From Planctomycetaceae bacterium (lineage in GTDB: Bacteria > Planctomycetota > Planctomycetia > Planctomycetales > Planctomycetaceae): DNA of 64,000 nucleotides. This document shows, one piece after another, positions 27,269 through 36,322 of this stretch (position 1 is its first letter; each line of letters opens with the position of its first letter). The stretch spans positions 1-64,000 of the forward strand of contig PBSL01000019.1 in NCBI GenBank assembly GCA_002726205.1, read 5' to 3'. The notes beneath the pieces are model-generated. The model saw only the letters and a program-made list of their open reading frames with translations. It had not been told where the DNA came from and ran no database searches. The translations under genes were made by a program, and so were the position numbers.

Positions 27269-30100
27269 CTAGTGAAGGTAGCGAAAGTCCACCGAGGAAA
27301 ATAAGGCCTGGACCACCTGGGTCCAGCGGAGACGACGTGTTTTTTCGTTCCTCGAGCCGGAACCCAGGAAGGACAGCATCACCCGGCGTTCGTGAGGCGA
27401 GGGGGGGCGTCCCAGCGTGGCCCGGACGAGTTGCTCCAGTCGCCGGCGGTCGTCGAGTTGTCGCTGGTTCAGCAGGCTGTCAGCAGCATGTTCGGACTGC
27501 TGGATCACCCAGGGGTTGTTCATCATCAACAACGCCTGCGGGGCACTGCTGCTGCTGTCGCGACGGCCGACAACCATGCTCGGGTTGGCGAAATCAAAGA
27601 CTTCGAAAATCTCCGGCAACGAATTTCGCAGGACCGGCCAGTAGACGGCGCGGCGGTCGCCGTCGTGCCGGTAGTTGTAGTCGTTGGGCGTGCCGGCCCT
27701 GATCGTCGAACCGCCGATCTCGGTCCTCAGCCGTCCGTTGATCATCAAGATCGCGTCGAGCAGGCTCTCGGCGTCCAGCCGTCGCCGGTTCATTCGCCAG
27801 AGCAACCGGTTTTCCGGATCGATTGTCGCCCGCCGCTGGTCGGGTCGTGAAGAGAGCCGGTAGGTTCGAGTGAGTACCATCTCCCGCAGCAGGCTCTTGA
27901 TCGACCAGTTCCTCTCGATCAGCCGCAAGGCGAGATGGTCAAGCAACTCGGGATGCGAGGGGCGTTCGCCGGTGGTGCCGAAGTTGTCGGTCGTTCGTAC
28001 CAGCCCCGTGCCGAACAACCAGTGCCATAGCCGGTTGGCCAGTACGCGGGCGGTCAGTGGATTGCGTTCGTTGGCGATCCACTCGCCCAGTTCTCGACGA
28101 CCACTTTGCTGATTGGAGAACGTGGAACGAGGTCCGAATTCGGCGACCTGCAGGAAGCCGCGAGGCACAGCGTCTCCCAGGCTGTGAACGTTGCCGCGAA
28201 TGTGGATCCGGGCATTCTCGATGGTCTTTTCCTCCTGCACGCCCATGTGCCTGGGACGCGGAAGGGCCCGTTTTTTCAACGCGGCGAGTTCTTTCTGCAG
28301 TTGTTGCAACTTTCGTGGAGATTTCGGACTTGTGGAGGGCCCGGCGACGGGCTGCTTGTCGGCAAGGGTGACTGGCAGAAACTGGACCGCGTCGATGATC
28401 ACGACACCGGTCGTGTTGCGGTTGCTGACAAATACCGAGGGCCTGCTGTCCGGGGTGATGCGGAACCGTCCCAGCGTGACGAAGCGACCGTCGATGGCGG
28501 GCCGCTGCTTCTGGTTGATCGTGGTCGTCTTTTCCGTGTTGCCGACGATCACCCTGACCGGGACCGCCGGGCTACGGTTGGATCCCGGCGTGTAGGCGAA
28601 CCTCACCTCGTATTCCCCGTCGAGCGGTTGTTCCGGGCGAAAGGTCGCCGTGTTGGACCCCTTGGTCGCTCCCTGGTCGTGCTGGTAACCGGTCCCGACG
28701 TAACTCTTGCTGTAGGTCGATCGCATCCAGGACCCGGTCAGTTTGGCCTGGAGATCGTCGATGGCCAGCCCGGCCACCTTTTTCAGTGGCAGGGGAGCCA
28801 GTTTTCCGGAAGCGGGTTTGAGTGACTTGACCTGCGCCTGCAGGGAAGCCACGGCCGTTTCGTGCTCTTTGAACGAGACCTCGAGATCCGGTGTCAGTGG
28901 CAGCGGCATCTCGATCCACTTCGACACGTTGGCGTGGTTGAGGGTCTTGGTGCTGCGGAGGATGCCGGCCAGCGCGTAGTAATCGCGTGTTGGAATCGGG
29001 TCGAACTTATGGTCGTGGCATCGTGCACAGCCGATCGTCTGGGCCAGGAAGCCGCGAATGATCGTTTCCAGCTGTTCGTCAACGACGTCCATTCGCAGCT
29101 TGCCCTTGTCCTGGTCCTCGAGGTTGTTGTTGCCCATGGTCAGGAAGGTGGTGGCAACGAGATTGCGTCGACGCTGCTCAACGGTGCTGTCGGTCAACAG
29201 GTCACCGGCAATCTGTTCTCTCACGAAGCGATCGAATGGTCGGTCGGCGTTGAATGTCTCGATCACGTAGTCGCGGTATCTCCAGGCCTCGGGAAACAGA
29301 AAGCCTCTCAGGGTGATCGATTCGGCGAAGCGGACCACGTCGAGCCAGTGTCGTCCCCAGCGTTCACCGAAGCGGGGCGAGGCCAACAGGCGATCGACCA
29401 GCCGCTGGTAGGCATCTTGGCGATGGTCTTGCAGGAACGTGTCGAGTTGATCGGGCGTGGGCGGCAGACCCAGCAGGTCGAAGTACAGGCGGCGAGCCAG
29501 TACCGCACGGGGCGCCTCGACGGCCTGGTCGATCCCGGCTTCGTCAAGCCGGGCCAGCAGGAAGGCGTCGATGGCCGAAGTGGCCCGGGATGGCCCGGCA
29601 GGCGGGACCCTCATTTTCGGCAACGGTTGATAGGACCAGAACTGCCGACCGGACTTGATATCGATGGCTTTTCGCGTCGTGGTTCGGCCGCGGCGGGGAT
29701 CGGGCGCGCCGCGGCGGATCCACTCGCCGAAGTCGGCGATGATCGCTGCCGGCAGCCTTCCCTTGGGCGGCATCTCCAGTGACTTGTACTGCAGTGATTC
29801 CAGCAGCAGGCTCTGGTCGGGTTTGCCCGCCACCAGTGCCGGGCCACTGTCGCCACCGGAGCGGACACCGCTGCGGCTGTCGAGGTTGAGGCCGCCGCGC
29901 AGCTTCTTCGATTTGGCAGCCCGGGTCGAGTGGCACGCGTAACAATGCTTGACCAGCACTGGACGGATCTTCTTCTCAAAGAATGCTGTGTCCACGGCCG
30001 ACAGAGCGGCCGGACTGTCATCGGCCGCATCGATCGCACCGGCCAGCAGCAGGACCTGGACGAGGATCGCAAGGCAGAGGTGTGAAGGTGTTCGGGTCAT
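27269..30100 (-). CDS. DUF1549/DUF1553 protein with inserted golvesin-like domain
   Basis: The start at 30100 (MTRTPSHL) puts a signal peptide at the N-terminus; an earlier in-frame start at 30160 would add 20 residues with no benefit. The product has 943 residues. PSCyt1 has heme motif CYACH at 53-57 and a later EMPPKG. DUF1549 shows FLLARLDEAGI, VLARRLYFDLLGLPPT and CARCHDHKFDPI. A beta-rich insert at about 460-577 (GTGYQHDQGATKG to VVIIDAVQFLPV) matches the golvesin/Xly carbohydrate-binding-like domain. DUF1553 follows (RVLANRLWHWLFGTGLV). The insert may bind a polymer substrate; this is inference. It has its DUF1501 partner directly downstream. Confidence 0.93.
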   Translation of the reverse strand: MTRTPSHLCLAILVQVLLLAGAIDAADDSPAALSAVDTAFFEKKIRPVLVKHCYACHSTRAAKSKKLRGGLNLDSRSGVRSGGDSGPALVAGKPDQSLLLESLQYKSLEMPPKGRLPAAIIADFGEWIRRGAPDPRRGRTTTRKAIDIKSGRQFWSYQPLPKMRVPPAGPSRATSAIDAFLLARLDEAGIDQAVEAPRAVLARRLYFDLLGLPPTPDQLDTFLQDHRQDAYQRLVDRLLASPRFGERWGRHWLDVVRFAESITLRGFLFPEAWRYRDYVIETFNADRPFDRFVREQIAGDLLTDSTVEQRRRNLVATTFLTMGNNNLEDQDKGKLRMDVVDEQLETIIRGFLAQTIGCARCHDHKFDPIPTRDYYALAGILRSTKTLNHANVSKWIEMPLPLTPDLEVSFKEHETAVASLQAQVKSLKPASGKLAPLPLKKVAGLAIDDLQAKLTGSWMRSTYSKSYVGTGYQHDQGATKGSNTATFRPEQPLDGEYEVRFAYTPGSNRSPAVPVRVIVGNTEKTTTINQKQRPAIDGRFVTLGRFRITPDSRPSVFVSNRNTTGVVIIDAVQFLPVTLADKQPVAGPSTSPKSPRKLQQLQKELAALKKRALPRPRHMGVQEEKTIENARIHIRGNVHSLGDAVPRGFLQVAEFGPRSTFSNQQSGRRELGEWIANERNPLTARVLANRLWHWLFGTGLVRTTDNFGTTGERPSHPELLDHLALRLIERNWSIKSLLREMVLTRTYRLSSRPDQRRATIDPENRLLWRMNRRRLDAESLLDAILMINGRLRTEIGGSTIRAGTPNDYNYRHDGDRRAVYWPVLRNSLPEIFEVFDFANPSMVVGRRDSSSSAPQALLMMNNPWVIQQSEHAADSLLNQRQLDDRRRLEQLVRATLGRPPSPHERRVMLSFLGSGSRNEKTRRLRWTQVVQALFSSVDFRYLH

Positions 30101-30226
30101 GGGGACCGGGATCTGTCGCGGCAGGTGCCGGTGAAAGGGGGGCGTCGATCCTGTGACCAACGATTGTCGTGACTGGGCATGCTCCCAGCAATGTCGCCCC
30201 GTCGGGCGAGAGCTGCTTTGCGACGG

Positions 30227-32143
30227 CTACTGGTTGTTGCCGATTCCCGATTCGGCTCCGACCGCGGTGACCCGGCATTCAGGGAGCTTGCTGGCGAGTT
30301 TCAGTCGGCCGATGGTCGTCGTCGATGTCTCGAAGAGCCTGAGCCTCCGCAGTCGCTTGAGCTTTGCGAGTGACTCGATCGCCGTGTCGCTGACGACGGT
30401 CTTGCGGAGGTCAAGGAACTCGAGATCCTTGAGTGCCGTGAGTGATTCGATGCCGTCGTCGGTCAGCAGCGTGGCACCGAGGCTGAGGTGCTTGAGTGAG
30501 GGAAAGGTTGCCAGCGTCTGGAGTCCGGCGTCGGTGATCGGGGTCACCGACAGGTTGAGTGTCTCCAGGTTTGGCAGTTTTGCCAGTGGCGGCAGTGCCG
30601 CATCGCTGATCGGGGTGTCCCACAGCGACAATTCGGTCAGTTGCTTGAGTGCGGCCAGCTTGGCGACACCCAGTTCCGTCACGTGCGAATTGGTCAGGTC
30701 AAGCTGCCGCAGGCCGCGATAGGCAATGATGTGGTCGATCCCGTGATCAGTCAGGTAGGTCTGGCGAAGGCTCAGCGATTCGAGATTCGCGAAGGGCTTG
30801 GGGTGTTTGCCGATCAATTCCAGGCACTTGTCGGTGATCGTAAGGCCACGAAAATCCAGGGCGTTTGGCTGCTGACTGCCGGGTGGATTGGTGCGAACCT
30901 TGACCGCCTGCATCGCGGCAAGAAGATCCCCGCCATTCTTGTCAAAGGCCTCGGTCAACAGCCCGTGATTGCGGGTGATCTTGCAGTCGGGCAGCGCCTG
31001 CCGGATACGGGCCAGCCCCGCGTCGGTGACACGGGTTCGGTCCAGGGCCAACCGCTTGAGCTTCTTGAATTTCGCGAGGTCCGCCAGGCCCTTGTCGGTT
31101 ACCTGGGTACTTTCCAGCCACAACTCTTCGAGATGTTCCAGGCCGGCCAGGTGCTTGAGCCCGTCGTCGGTGATCGCGTTGTAATTGAGGGCGATTTCTT
31201 TGAGGTGCTTGAGACCGGCGATGTGGGCCAGGCCCGCGTCGGTGATACGAATCTGTTCTGCCAGCAGGGCTTCGAGCTTGTCCAGGCCACGCAAGTGAAC
31301 CATGCCGGCGTCGCTGACCCGGGTGCCCCGCAGGACGAGCCAGGTCAGGTTGCGCAGCTTGCCGACATGGACCATCCCCTTGTCGGTAACTGCCGTGCGG
31401 AACAGCACAAGTTCCTCGAGCCGGGGAAATGCCTCGACGTGCGACAGGCCCTCGTCATTGAAGTACCGACAGAAGGTCAGGTTCAGGTCAATCATCCCGG
31501 TCATGCCCCGCACATGTTGCAGTCCCCGTCCTGTGAGCGACGTCTGCGCGACGTCCAGGTAGCGGATCTGCGGCAGGACCTCGAGGTGCCTGAGGCCGTC
31601 GTCGGTAACCCTCGTGTCGGAGACGGTGATCATGTCCAGCTTCTTCATTCCCTTGACGTGGACCAGTCCGTCGTTGGTGATGCCGGTCTTGTAGAGACCC
31701 AGCTGGAACAGGTTGGTCAGGCCGACCAGGTGTTCGAGTCCCTCGTTGGTGATCCGGGTACTGAAGAGATCCAGTACCATCAGCGTGCGAATCTGGCCCA
31801 CGGCAGCCAGGTCGTCGTTGGTGATCGACGTTCGCGAGAGGTCGAGATTCTTGAGGTGTTTCAGGTCGGTGAGAATTGTCAGCCCGTTGACGGGCAGGCG
31901 ACAGCCGTTCATGTTCAGGTACCGCACCCGGGGAGCACCCACGACAATCGCCTGCAGATCCTCCCGGGACAGCGGTCGATTGAGCACTGTCACCAGCTCG
32001 ATCTCACCATTGTCTCCACGGACCAGCTTTCCGGGGACCGTGACAGCCGAGCCGCCCGGGTCAGCCCGGTCACCGTCGCCACCGCAGCTGGACAGGACCG
32101 GCAACAGGAGGGCAAGCAGTGTCAGGAGAACACGTGGGCGCAT
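30227..32143 (-). CDS. Leucine-rich-repeat lipoprotein
   Basis: The protein has 638 residues. The signal ends in VLSSCGG with Cys20 as likely lipidation site. From about residue 60 it is almost all cysteine-containing/RI-like leucine-rich repeats of about 24 residues, each with a core such as LKNLDLSRTSITNDDLAAV or LTWLVLRGTRVSDAGMVHL; I count about 20 repeats. A short break near 385-430 (NGGDLLAAMQAV) divides the array into two blocks. The T-x-I/V-T-D-x-G-L pattern is common in planctomycete LRR proteins. It is probably a surface binding scaffold; the ligand is unknown. It ends upstream of the DUF1553 gene with a 126-nt gap. Confidence 0.92.
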   Translation of the reverse strand: MRPRVLLTLLALLLPVLSSCGGDGDRADPGGSAVTVPGKLVRGDNGEIELVTVLNRPLSREDLQAIVVGAPRVRYLNMNGCRLPVNGLTILTDLKHLKNLDLSRTSITNDDLAAVGQIRTLMVLDLFSTRITNEGLEHLVGLTNLFQLGLYKTGITNDGLVHVKGMKKLDMITVSDTRVTDDGLRHLEVLPQIRYLDVAQTSLTGRGLQHVRGMTGMIDLNLTFCRYFNDEGLSHVEAFPRLEELVLFRTAVTDKGMVHVGKLRNLTWLVLRGTRVSDAGMVHLRGLDKLEALLAEQIRITDAGLAHIAGLKHLKEIALNYNAITDDGLKHLAGLEHLEELWLESTQVTDKGLADLAKFKKLKRLALDRTRVTDAGLARIRQALPDCKITRNHGLLTEAFDKNGGDLLAAMQAVKVRTNPPGSQQPNALDFRGLTITDKCLELIGKHPKPFANLESLSLRQTYLTDHGIDHIIAYRGLRQLDLTNSHVTELGVAKLAALKQLTELSLWDTPISDAALPPLAKLPNLETLNLSVTPITDAGLQTLATFPSLKHLSLGATLLTDDGIESLTALKDLEFLDLRKTVVSDTAIESLAKLKRLRRLRLFETSTTTIGRLKLASKLPECRVTAVGAESGIGNNQ

Positions 32144-32278
32144 CGGTCGGGAGATCGCAGTCAGTGGAGAGTGAAACCTAGCGGGCCGGGAACCTCGCCC
32201 CGGACACTCGATTGTACACTACCTACATGGCCGGGGCCTATAAGCCTTTGGCGGTTGGTCGCCGGGCCGTAGCGAAGC

Positions 32279-32320
32279 AAAAAAACAGGACCGGTTCACC
32301 TGTAGTGGCGAACCGGTCCT
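32279..32320 (-). terminator. Intrinsic terminator after the small lipoprotein gene
   Basis: A perfect 11-bp stem (aggaccggttc at 32287-32297 with gaaccggtcct at 32310-32320) and a 12-nt loop are followed, on the minus strand, by a T run from seven A at 32279-32285. It lies 100 nt after the stop of the gene at 32420-32680. This is a standard Rho-independent terminator for that transcript. Confidence 0.8.
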
Positions 32321-32419
32321 GGTCGAATTGCGAGGCCGATCTCTTTTCTTCCGGTTACCGACAGCTGTGCGGGAATCGGAAAGTCGCGAGTAGCGGCTTC
32401 GTGGACTCAGCACCAAACG

Positions 32420-32680
32420 CTACTTCTTCTTCGCATCTGCGGGAGCAGGGGCGGCCGCTGCTGCCCCGTCAGGATCGGCTGGGCCACCGGGACCCATCTC
32501 ATCGAGGATGTTCTTGTTGGACTTGGCTTTTTCGCCAGCGGGAGTCTTGACCTCATCTTCTCCAACCGTCGTGCCATCACCTGAGGGGTTGTCGCCGCTT
32601 GAACCAGCAGTTCCCGGACCACAGCCGATCGGGGCAACAGCCAGCAAGGCAACCATCAGCCACATCGTGAACTTCTTCAT
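32420..32680 (-). CDS. Small lipoprotein of unknown function
   Basis: The ATG at 32680 has an excellent ribosome-binding site (GGGGAG, about 5 nt before). The 86-residue product has a signal MKKFTMWLMVALLAVAPIGC with lipobox VAPIGC, then a low-complexity, Gly/Ser/Asp-rich and Ala/Pro-rich tail ending in KKK. No domain is recognised. With its own strong Shine-Dalgarno and a close intrinsic terminator it is probably a highly expressed single-gene transcript. In planctomycetes, such short Ala/Pro lipoproteins commonly accompany DUF1559 genes, which is the case here. Confidence 0.8.
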   Translation of the reverse strand: MKKFTMWLMVALLAVAPIGCGPGTAGSSGDNPSGDGTTVGEDEVKTPAGEKAKSNKNILDEMGPGGPADPDGAAAAAPAPADAKKK

Positions 32681-32884
32681 CGAAACTCCCCTTGTTGTCA
32701 AAAAAACAAATCTGTTTTGGACAGGATCGCCGCTCGTCTCGAGCACAAACGGCATCGTCAGGAACGACGATCCATTGCAACAGGTTGGATTCGCCACGGC
32801 CAGCGTATATTCCAAGTTTCGTGGAAAAACCGTGACGCCGGGAGGCAATTTCGTCAGCTCCGGGCGGTGGCCGGAGTCGCCGAC

Positions 32885-33850
32885 CTAGAATGGCGCCTCG
32901 ACAAGTTCGTTTCTCGAGATGGTGCACAGCGATGTCAGGATCGTGTGGTCGATGCTCTCGGCGAGAAATCTGACACTGCCATCAACAAACAGCGCGTGTG
33001 CCCCGCCATCGTGGCGGCTGCCGGCGCCCCAGGCATAGGGTCGTCCCGTGCCCAGGTAGTCGTAATTGAGCCCGTACTGGATTGGCAGGATGGGGTGCGT
33101 GTGGGTGTAAGCCTGCAGGTACGGTCCGTAGGCCGCGTGCGTTTTCTGGAAGGGCGTCTCGATCAGGAAGATCGTGTTCGTGTGGGGATCGAGGATATCC
33201 TGGAGCCGAGCGGCACCGTTCTTGCCGAAGGCGGTTTTCTGGTTGGAACGATCGGCACGGTAGGTCTTCGGGACCGCGTACTCGTGGTTGCGATGCACGA
33301 ACCCGTAGCTGACCCGCGTGCCACCGGTGATGGCGTACATGTTCCCCGTCAGCACCGAGGTGCCTCCCGCCGTGTGGAAGACCTTGGTATGTGGATCGTC
33401 GAAGTTGGAGTCCGAGGGGCATCGAAAGAGCGACAGCGAAAATCCCTCGAGGACCGCCTGGCTGCCCCCTCCGCCGACTCCGTGCCAGTCGGCCGGCCCG
33501 GTCGCCTGGTTCCAGTTGATCTTGCTGAACAGCGGCTGCTGGTCGAGGTGGGGCAGCAGCATCAGGTAACCGGTGTGGTTTCGGATCCTGCCGCCGGGAA
33601 TGTAGCTCTGAGAATGCCACTCCCCGCCGTTGATGTAGGACGGGGGGAGGGTCTTGTGCTGCTGGTGATAGGTGATCAGGGCCAGGCCAAGTTGTTTCAA
33701 CTGGGCCTTGCACTGGGTTTTGCGGGCCGCTTCGCGAGCTTGCTGGATGGCCGGCAACAGCAGCGCGATCAGCACCGCGAGGATCGCGACGACAACGAGC
33801 AATTCGATCAGTGTGAAGCCGCGGGCGGATCGTTGGCGAGGACGTGTCAT
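32885..33850 (-). CDS. DUF1559 protein with type IV pilin-like N-terminus
   Basis: The protein has 321 residues. The N-terminus [19 protein letters not shown] is a prepilin cleavage and methylation site with the following hydrophobic helix; cleavage would occur after Gly11. [23 protein letters not shown] leads into the DUF1559 (SBP_bac_10) domain, ending with the family signature [22 protein letters not shown]1559 proteins are hugely expanded in planctomycetes and may form pseudopili, but the role is unknown. It is about 45% identical by eye to the 34846-35784 product and lies 35 nt downstream of the Ig-like lipoprotein gene, if the terminator at 34766 is read through. Confidence 0.93.
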   Translation of the reverse strand: MTRPRQRSARGFTLIELLVVVAILAVLIALLLPAIQQAREAARKTQCKAQLKQLGLALITYHQQHKTLPPSYINGGEWHSQSYIPGGRIRNHTGYLMLLPHLDQQPLFSKINWNQATGPADWHGVGGGGSQAVLEGFSLSLFRCPSDSNFDDPHTKVFHTAGGTSVLTGNMYAITGGTRVSYGFVHRNHEYAVPKTYRADRSNQKTAFGKNGAARLQDILDPHTNTIFLIETPFQKTHAAYGPYLQAYTHTHPILPIQYGLNYDYLGTGRPYAWGAGSRHDGGAHALFVDGSVRFLAESIDHTILTSLCTISRNELVEAPF

Positions 33851-33923
33851 TTAGGGCAACCGGAGATTGATTTCAGGGCGAGAGACGGGCCGTCGTCATC
33901 ATCCCAGCAAATCGGTCAAAACG

Positions 33924-34727
33924 TCAACGGCTGTCGGACGGCACCTTTGGTTGAGGCGTCTTTTCGGCGCCGGAACCGACTATTGACGTCAGGCTGATCG
34001 GAAAATCGTTTTTCTCGGACTCGACAAATTGCGAGAGCATCGTCTTGGCGTTGTAGAGCGGCCGCAACGTTTCCTTGCCATTGGCATCGGGCTTGAAGAC
34101 TCTCACGTGGTTGTGACCAATCGCAGCCCCGGGACGCTTTTCGGTGAAGACCAGTTGATATCGCCCTCGCTTGTCGGTCATCCCTATGCCCGAGCCCGAG
34201 CCCGAGTCGCTTTTCTCGCTCGTGAACTCCACGCGGGCCCCGACCAGCGGTTTGCCGTCGAGCAGGACCAGGCCGACGACCGGACCCAGTTCAGCCACCT
34301 GGCCGGCACCTGGCGTCGTGAGGTGGAAATTGATGACGTTGTAGCCTTCGCGGACGGTTGTCTTGAGAATCGTATTGGCGTTGTAGATGGCCGGCAGGGG
34401 TTCGGCGGCGGGGTCGGCCGCGTCGTTACCGAACAGGCCGATGCGAACACTGTGATCACCGGTGGGGGCGCCGCGAAGCTTGCGGTTGAACTTCAGTTCG
34501 TAGCGACCATTCTCGTCGGTGCCCGATGAACTGCGGCGAGTGACCTTGTTCATGAAATCGACCTGGGCGCCGGCAAGCGGCTTGCCGTCGAGTGTCACCC
34601 AGCCGATGACATGACCCAGGATCCGGCCGTCGCCTGTTCTCAATCGCCGGGGGGGATCCTGGCCGCATCCCGAGATCGAGATCAACAACGCCAGTGTGAT
34701 TGGCAAGGTCGTGGTGCGTTGAGGCAT
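33924..34727 (-). CDS. Lipoprotein with two carboxypeptidase-regulatory (Ig-like) domains
   Basis: I use the ATG at 34727; the frame above it to 34817 lies over the terminator hairpin of the upstream gene and has no signal peptide. The product has 267 residues. The signal ends at ISISGCGQ (lipobox). Two tandem beta domains share VTLDGKPLAGAQVDF and VLLDGKPLVGARVEF, then NGRYELKFNRK and RGRYQLVFTEK, then YNANTILKTTV and YNAKTMLSQFV, which shows an internal duplication. Such transthyretin-like domains often sit next to DUF1559 genes in planctomycetes. It probably lies on the outer surface or periplasmic face, with an unknown partner. Confidence 0.88.
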   Translation of the reverse strand: MPQRTTTLPITLALLISISGCGQDPPRRLRTGDGRILGHVIGWVTLDGKPLAGAQVDFMNKVTRRSSSGTDENGRYELKFNRKLRGAPTGDHSVRIGLFGNDAADPAAEPLPAIYNANTILKTTVREGYNVINFHLTTPGAGQVAELGPVVGLVLLDGKPLVGARVEFTSEKSDSGSGSGIGMTDKRGRYQLVFTEKRPGAAIGHNHVRVFKPDANGKETLRPLYNAKTMLSQFVESEKNDFPISLTSIVGSGAEKTPQPKVPSDSR

Positions 34728-34765
34728 GACGGGGATACTCCGAAAGCAGTCAGTCGGTTCGACTG

Positions 34766-34808
34766 AAAAAAAGGCCGGGCACGGGTCATGTTCGACCCGT
34801 GCCCGGCC
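34766..34808 (-). terminator. Intrinsic terminator after the upstream DUF1559 gene
   Basis: A perfect 15-bp stem (ggccgggcacgggtc at 34773-34787, gacccgtgcccggcc at 34794-34808) with a 6-nt loop is followed on the minus strand by a seven-T run from A at 34766-34772. It lies 37 nt after the stop of the gene at 34846-35784, so it should end that transcript and separate it from the lipoprotein gene. Confidence 0.9.
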
Positions 34809-34845
34809 CTGTGGCATTCATCGCGATGCGATGAGAAACCGAGCC

Positions 34846-35784
34846 CTAGAAGCTCGTAGGCATCTCAATCGCTTCACGACCTTGAATCGTCGTCAGGGCG
34901 TTCAGCAGACCCTGTTCGACCGATTCGTTGACAAACCTGACACCACCGTCACCGAAGAGCATGTGAGCCCCTCCATCGTGCCGGCTGCCGGGACCCCACG
35001 CATAGGGACGTCCCGTGTCAGCGTAGTCGTAGTTAAGACCATACTGCCGGGGCAGGATGTTATGCGTGTGCGTGTAGGCCTGCAGGTAAGGCCCGTACGC
35101 CCGCGACCACTTCCGGAACGGCGTTTCGACCAACAAGGCCGTCTGGGCAGCCCCGTCGTCGATGTCGGTGAACTTGGCAGAACCGTTCTTGCCGAAGGCC
35201 GACTTGTACCACGCGGCATCCATCCCGTAGGGGGGATAGATGGCATATTCGTGATGCCGATGGATGAACCCGTAGCTAACCCGCGACGAGTTGTGGATCG
35301 TGTACATGTTCTGCGAACCGTACGTGTGAGGATCGTCGTAGTTCGCGTCCGAGGGACAGCGGTACACCGCAAGCGATTTGCCTTCGCACGCTGTCTGTCG
35401 CATACCGCCACCACGGCCTCGCCAATCGGCCCGGCCGGTGGCGAAACGCCAGTCGATGGCGTTGTAGAGCGGCTGCTGGTCCAGGTAGGGCAGCAACATC
35501 AGGTAGCCGGTGTGGTTCTTGATCTGCCCGTACGGCAGGTACCCGTAACTGCGGACCTCGCCACCATTGACGTAGGATGGCGGAAAGCAGTTGTAGGTTT
35601 CGTGGTAGTTGTTCAGTGCAATGCCGATCTGCTTCAAGTTGTTGCGGCACTGGCTACGGCGGGCGGCCTCACGGGCCTGCTGCACGGCGGGCAGCAGCAA
35701 CGCGATGAGGATGGCGATGATCGCGATCACCACCAACAGCTCGATCAGCGTGAAGCCCCGCTTTCGTGATCGAAGTTTACGCAT
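34846..35784 (-). CDS. DUF1559 protein with type IV pilin-like N-terminus
   Basis: The ATG at 35784 has AGAAAGGAC upstream; the frame extends to 35946 but that part contains no coherent signal. The product has 312 residues. The leader is [20 protein letters not shown], typical of prepilins, with cleavage after Gly10. The core has [21 protein letters not shown] and [10 protein letters not shown], and the end carries the signature [19 protein letters not shown]. It pairs with the 32885-33850 paralogue around the Ig-like lipoprotein. Strong terminator and own leader suggest a separate and abundant transcript. Confidence 0.93.
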   Translation of the reverse strand: MRKLRSRKRGFTLIELLVVIAIIAILIALLLPAVQQAREAARRSQCRNNLKQIGIALNNYHETYNCFPPSYVNGGEVRSYGYLPYGQIKNHTGYLMLLPYLDQQPLYNAIDWRFATGRADWRGRGGGMRQTACEGKSLAVYRCPSDANYDDPHTYGSQNMYTIHNSSRVSYGFIHRHHEYAIYPPYGMDAAWYKSAFGKNGSAKFTDIDDGAAQTALLVETPFRKWSRAYGPYLQAYTHTHNILPRQYGLNYDYADTGRPYAWGPGSRHDGGAHMLFGDGGVRFVNESVEQGLLNALTTIQGREAIEMPTSF

Positions 35785-36322
35785 GTGACAAGTCCTTTCT
35801 AACAGCCTCGAGAAGTCTGGAATGAATCTGAATTCAGATCGATGAACTCCGTTTCGGTCGCCACGTGATATCAACGGCGACGGGTTCCTGGGTCCTGTTG
35901 GCGGGCTTGTCGCTCCCGCATCCCCTACAGGGGAATCAGTCGGCAATCACCTATGATGCGAATGAATGAAATAAAGAGGTCAGGTGTTTCTGCCAGGTCC
36001 ACGTCGAAATCGGAGGCGGCGGATAATTGCGAGGTCACGCAATATGAAGAAATATGAAGAATGCCGGACCAACGTCGAACAGCTGGATCGTTCAACAGGG
36101 TCGTTCCTGTGTCATACCGGAAGAGCTGGTACTCCTTTCCCTAGAAGGAAACTGGGACTATCGAGTGAATACCCGGACGGGGAGAATTCCCCACCATAGG
36201 ACTCAAATGTTCAAACGGTATTGTGTCGTTGCAGAAGACGGGATGTCAAACCAAGTTAGGTCTTTTTGGTCCGTAAGGGTCGATCGAAGGTCGGTCTAAG
36301 GTGTGGCGGATTTGTGCCGTCG
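35785..36322. other. 538-nt intergenic region with several short repeats and hairpins
   Basis: No convincing gene is visible. Small open frames in it lack coherent composition. It is more AT-rich than its surroundings near 35950-36260. It contains a palindrome at 35826-35839, a tandem 10-bp repeat (aatatgaaga twice at 36041-36060), a weak stem at 36136-36151 and a perfect 5-bp stem at 36179-36192 (ggggagaattcccc). It should hold the promoter of the DUF1559 gene at 34846-35784. The rest could encode a small RNA or be relic sequence; I cannot tell. Confidence 0.5.
35826..35839. promoter_or_regulatory. Perfect 14-bp palindrome upstream of DUF1559 gene
   Basis: The sequence atctgaattcagat is a perfect palindrome 42 nt upstream of the ATG at 35784. 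It could be an operator for a dimeric regulator or lie in the mRNA leader. The AT-rich composition stands out in this GC-rich window. No regulator can be assigned. Confidence 0.3.

Noticed and set aside
30239-31980. DNA repeat array
   Set aside because: The periodicity is explained by leucine-rich repeats in the encoded protein; the DNA units differ too much for a CRISPR or satellite.
30641-32272. 543-residue open frame on the plus strand
   Set aside because: It mirrors the leucine-rich repeats of the minus-strand gene; its apparent repeats are the antisense of those.
35984-36299. Small open frames in the 35785-36322 gap
   Set aside because: No ribosome-binding site of note, no coherent composition and no signal or domain.
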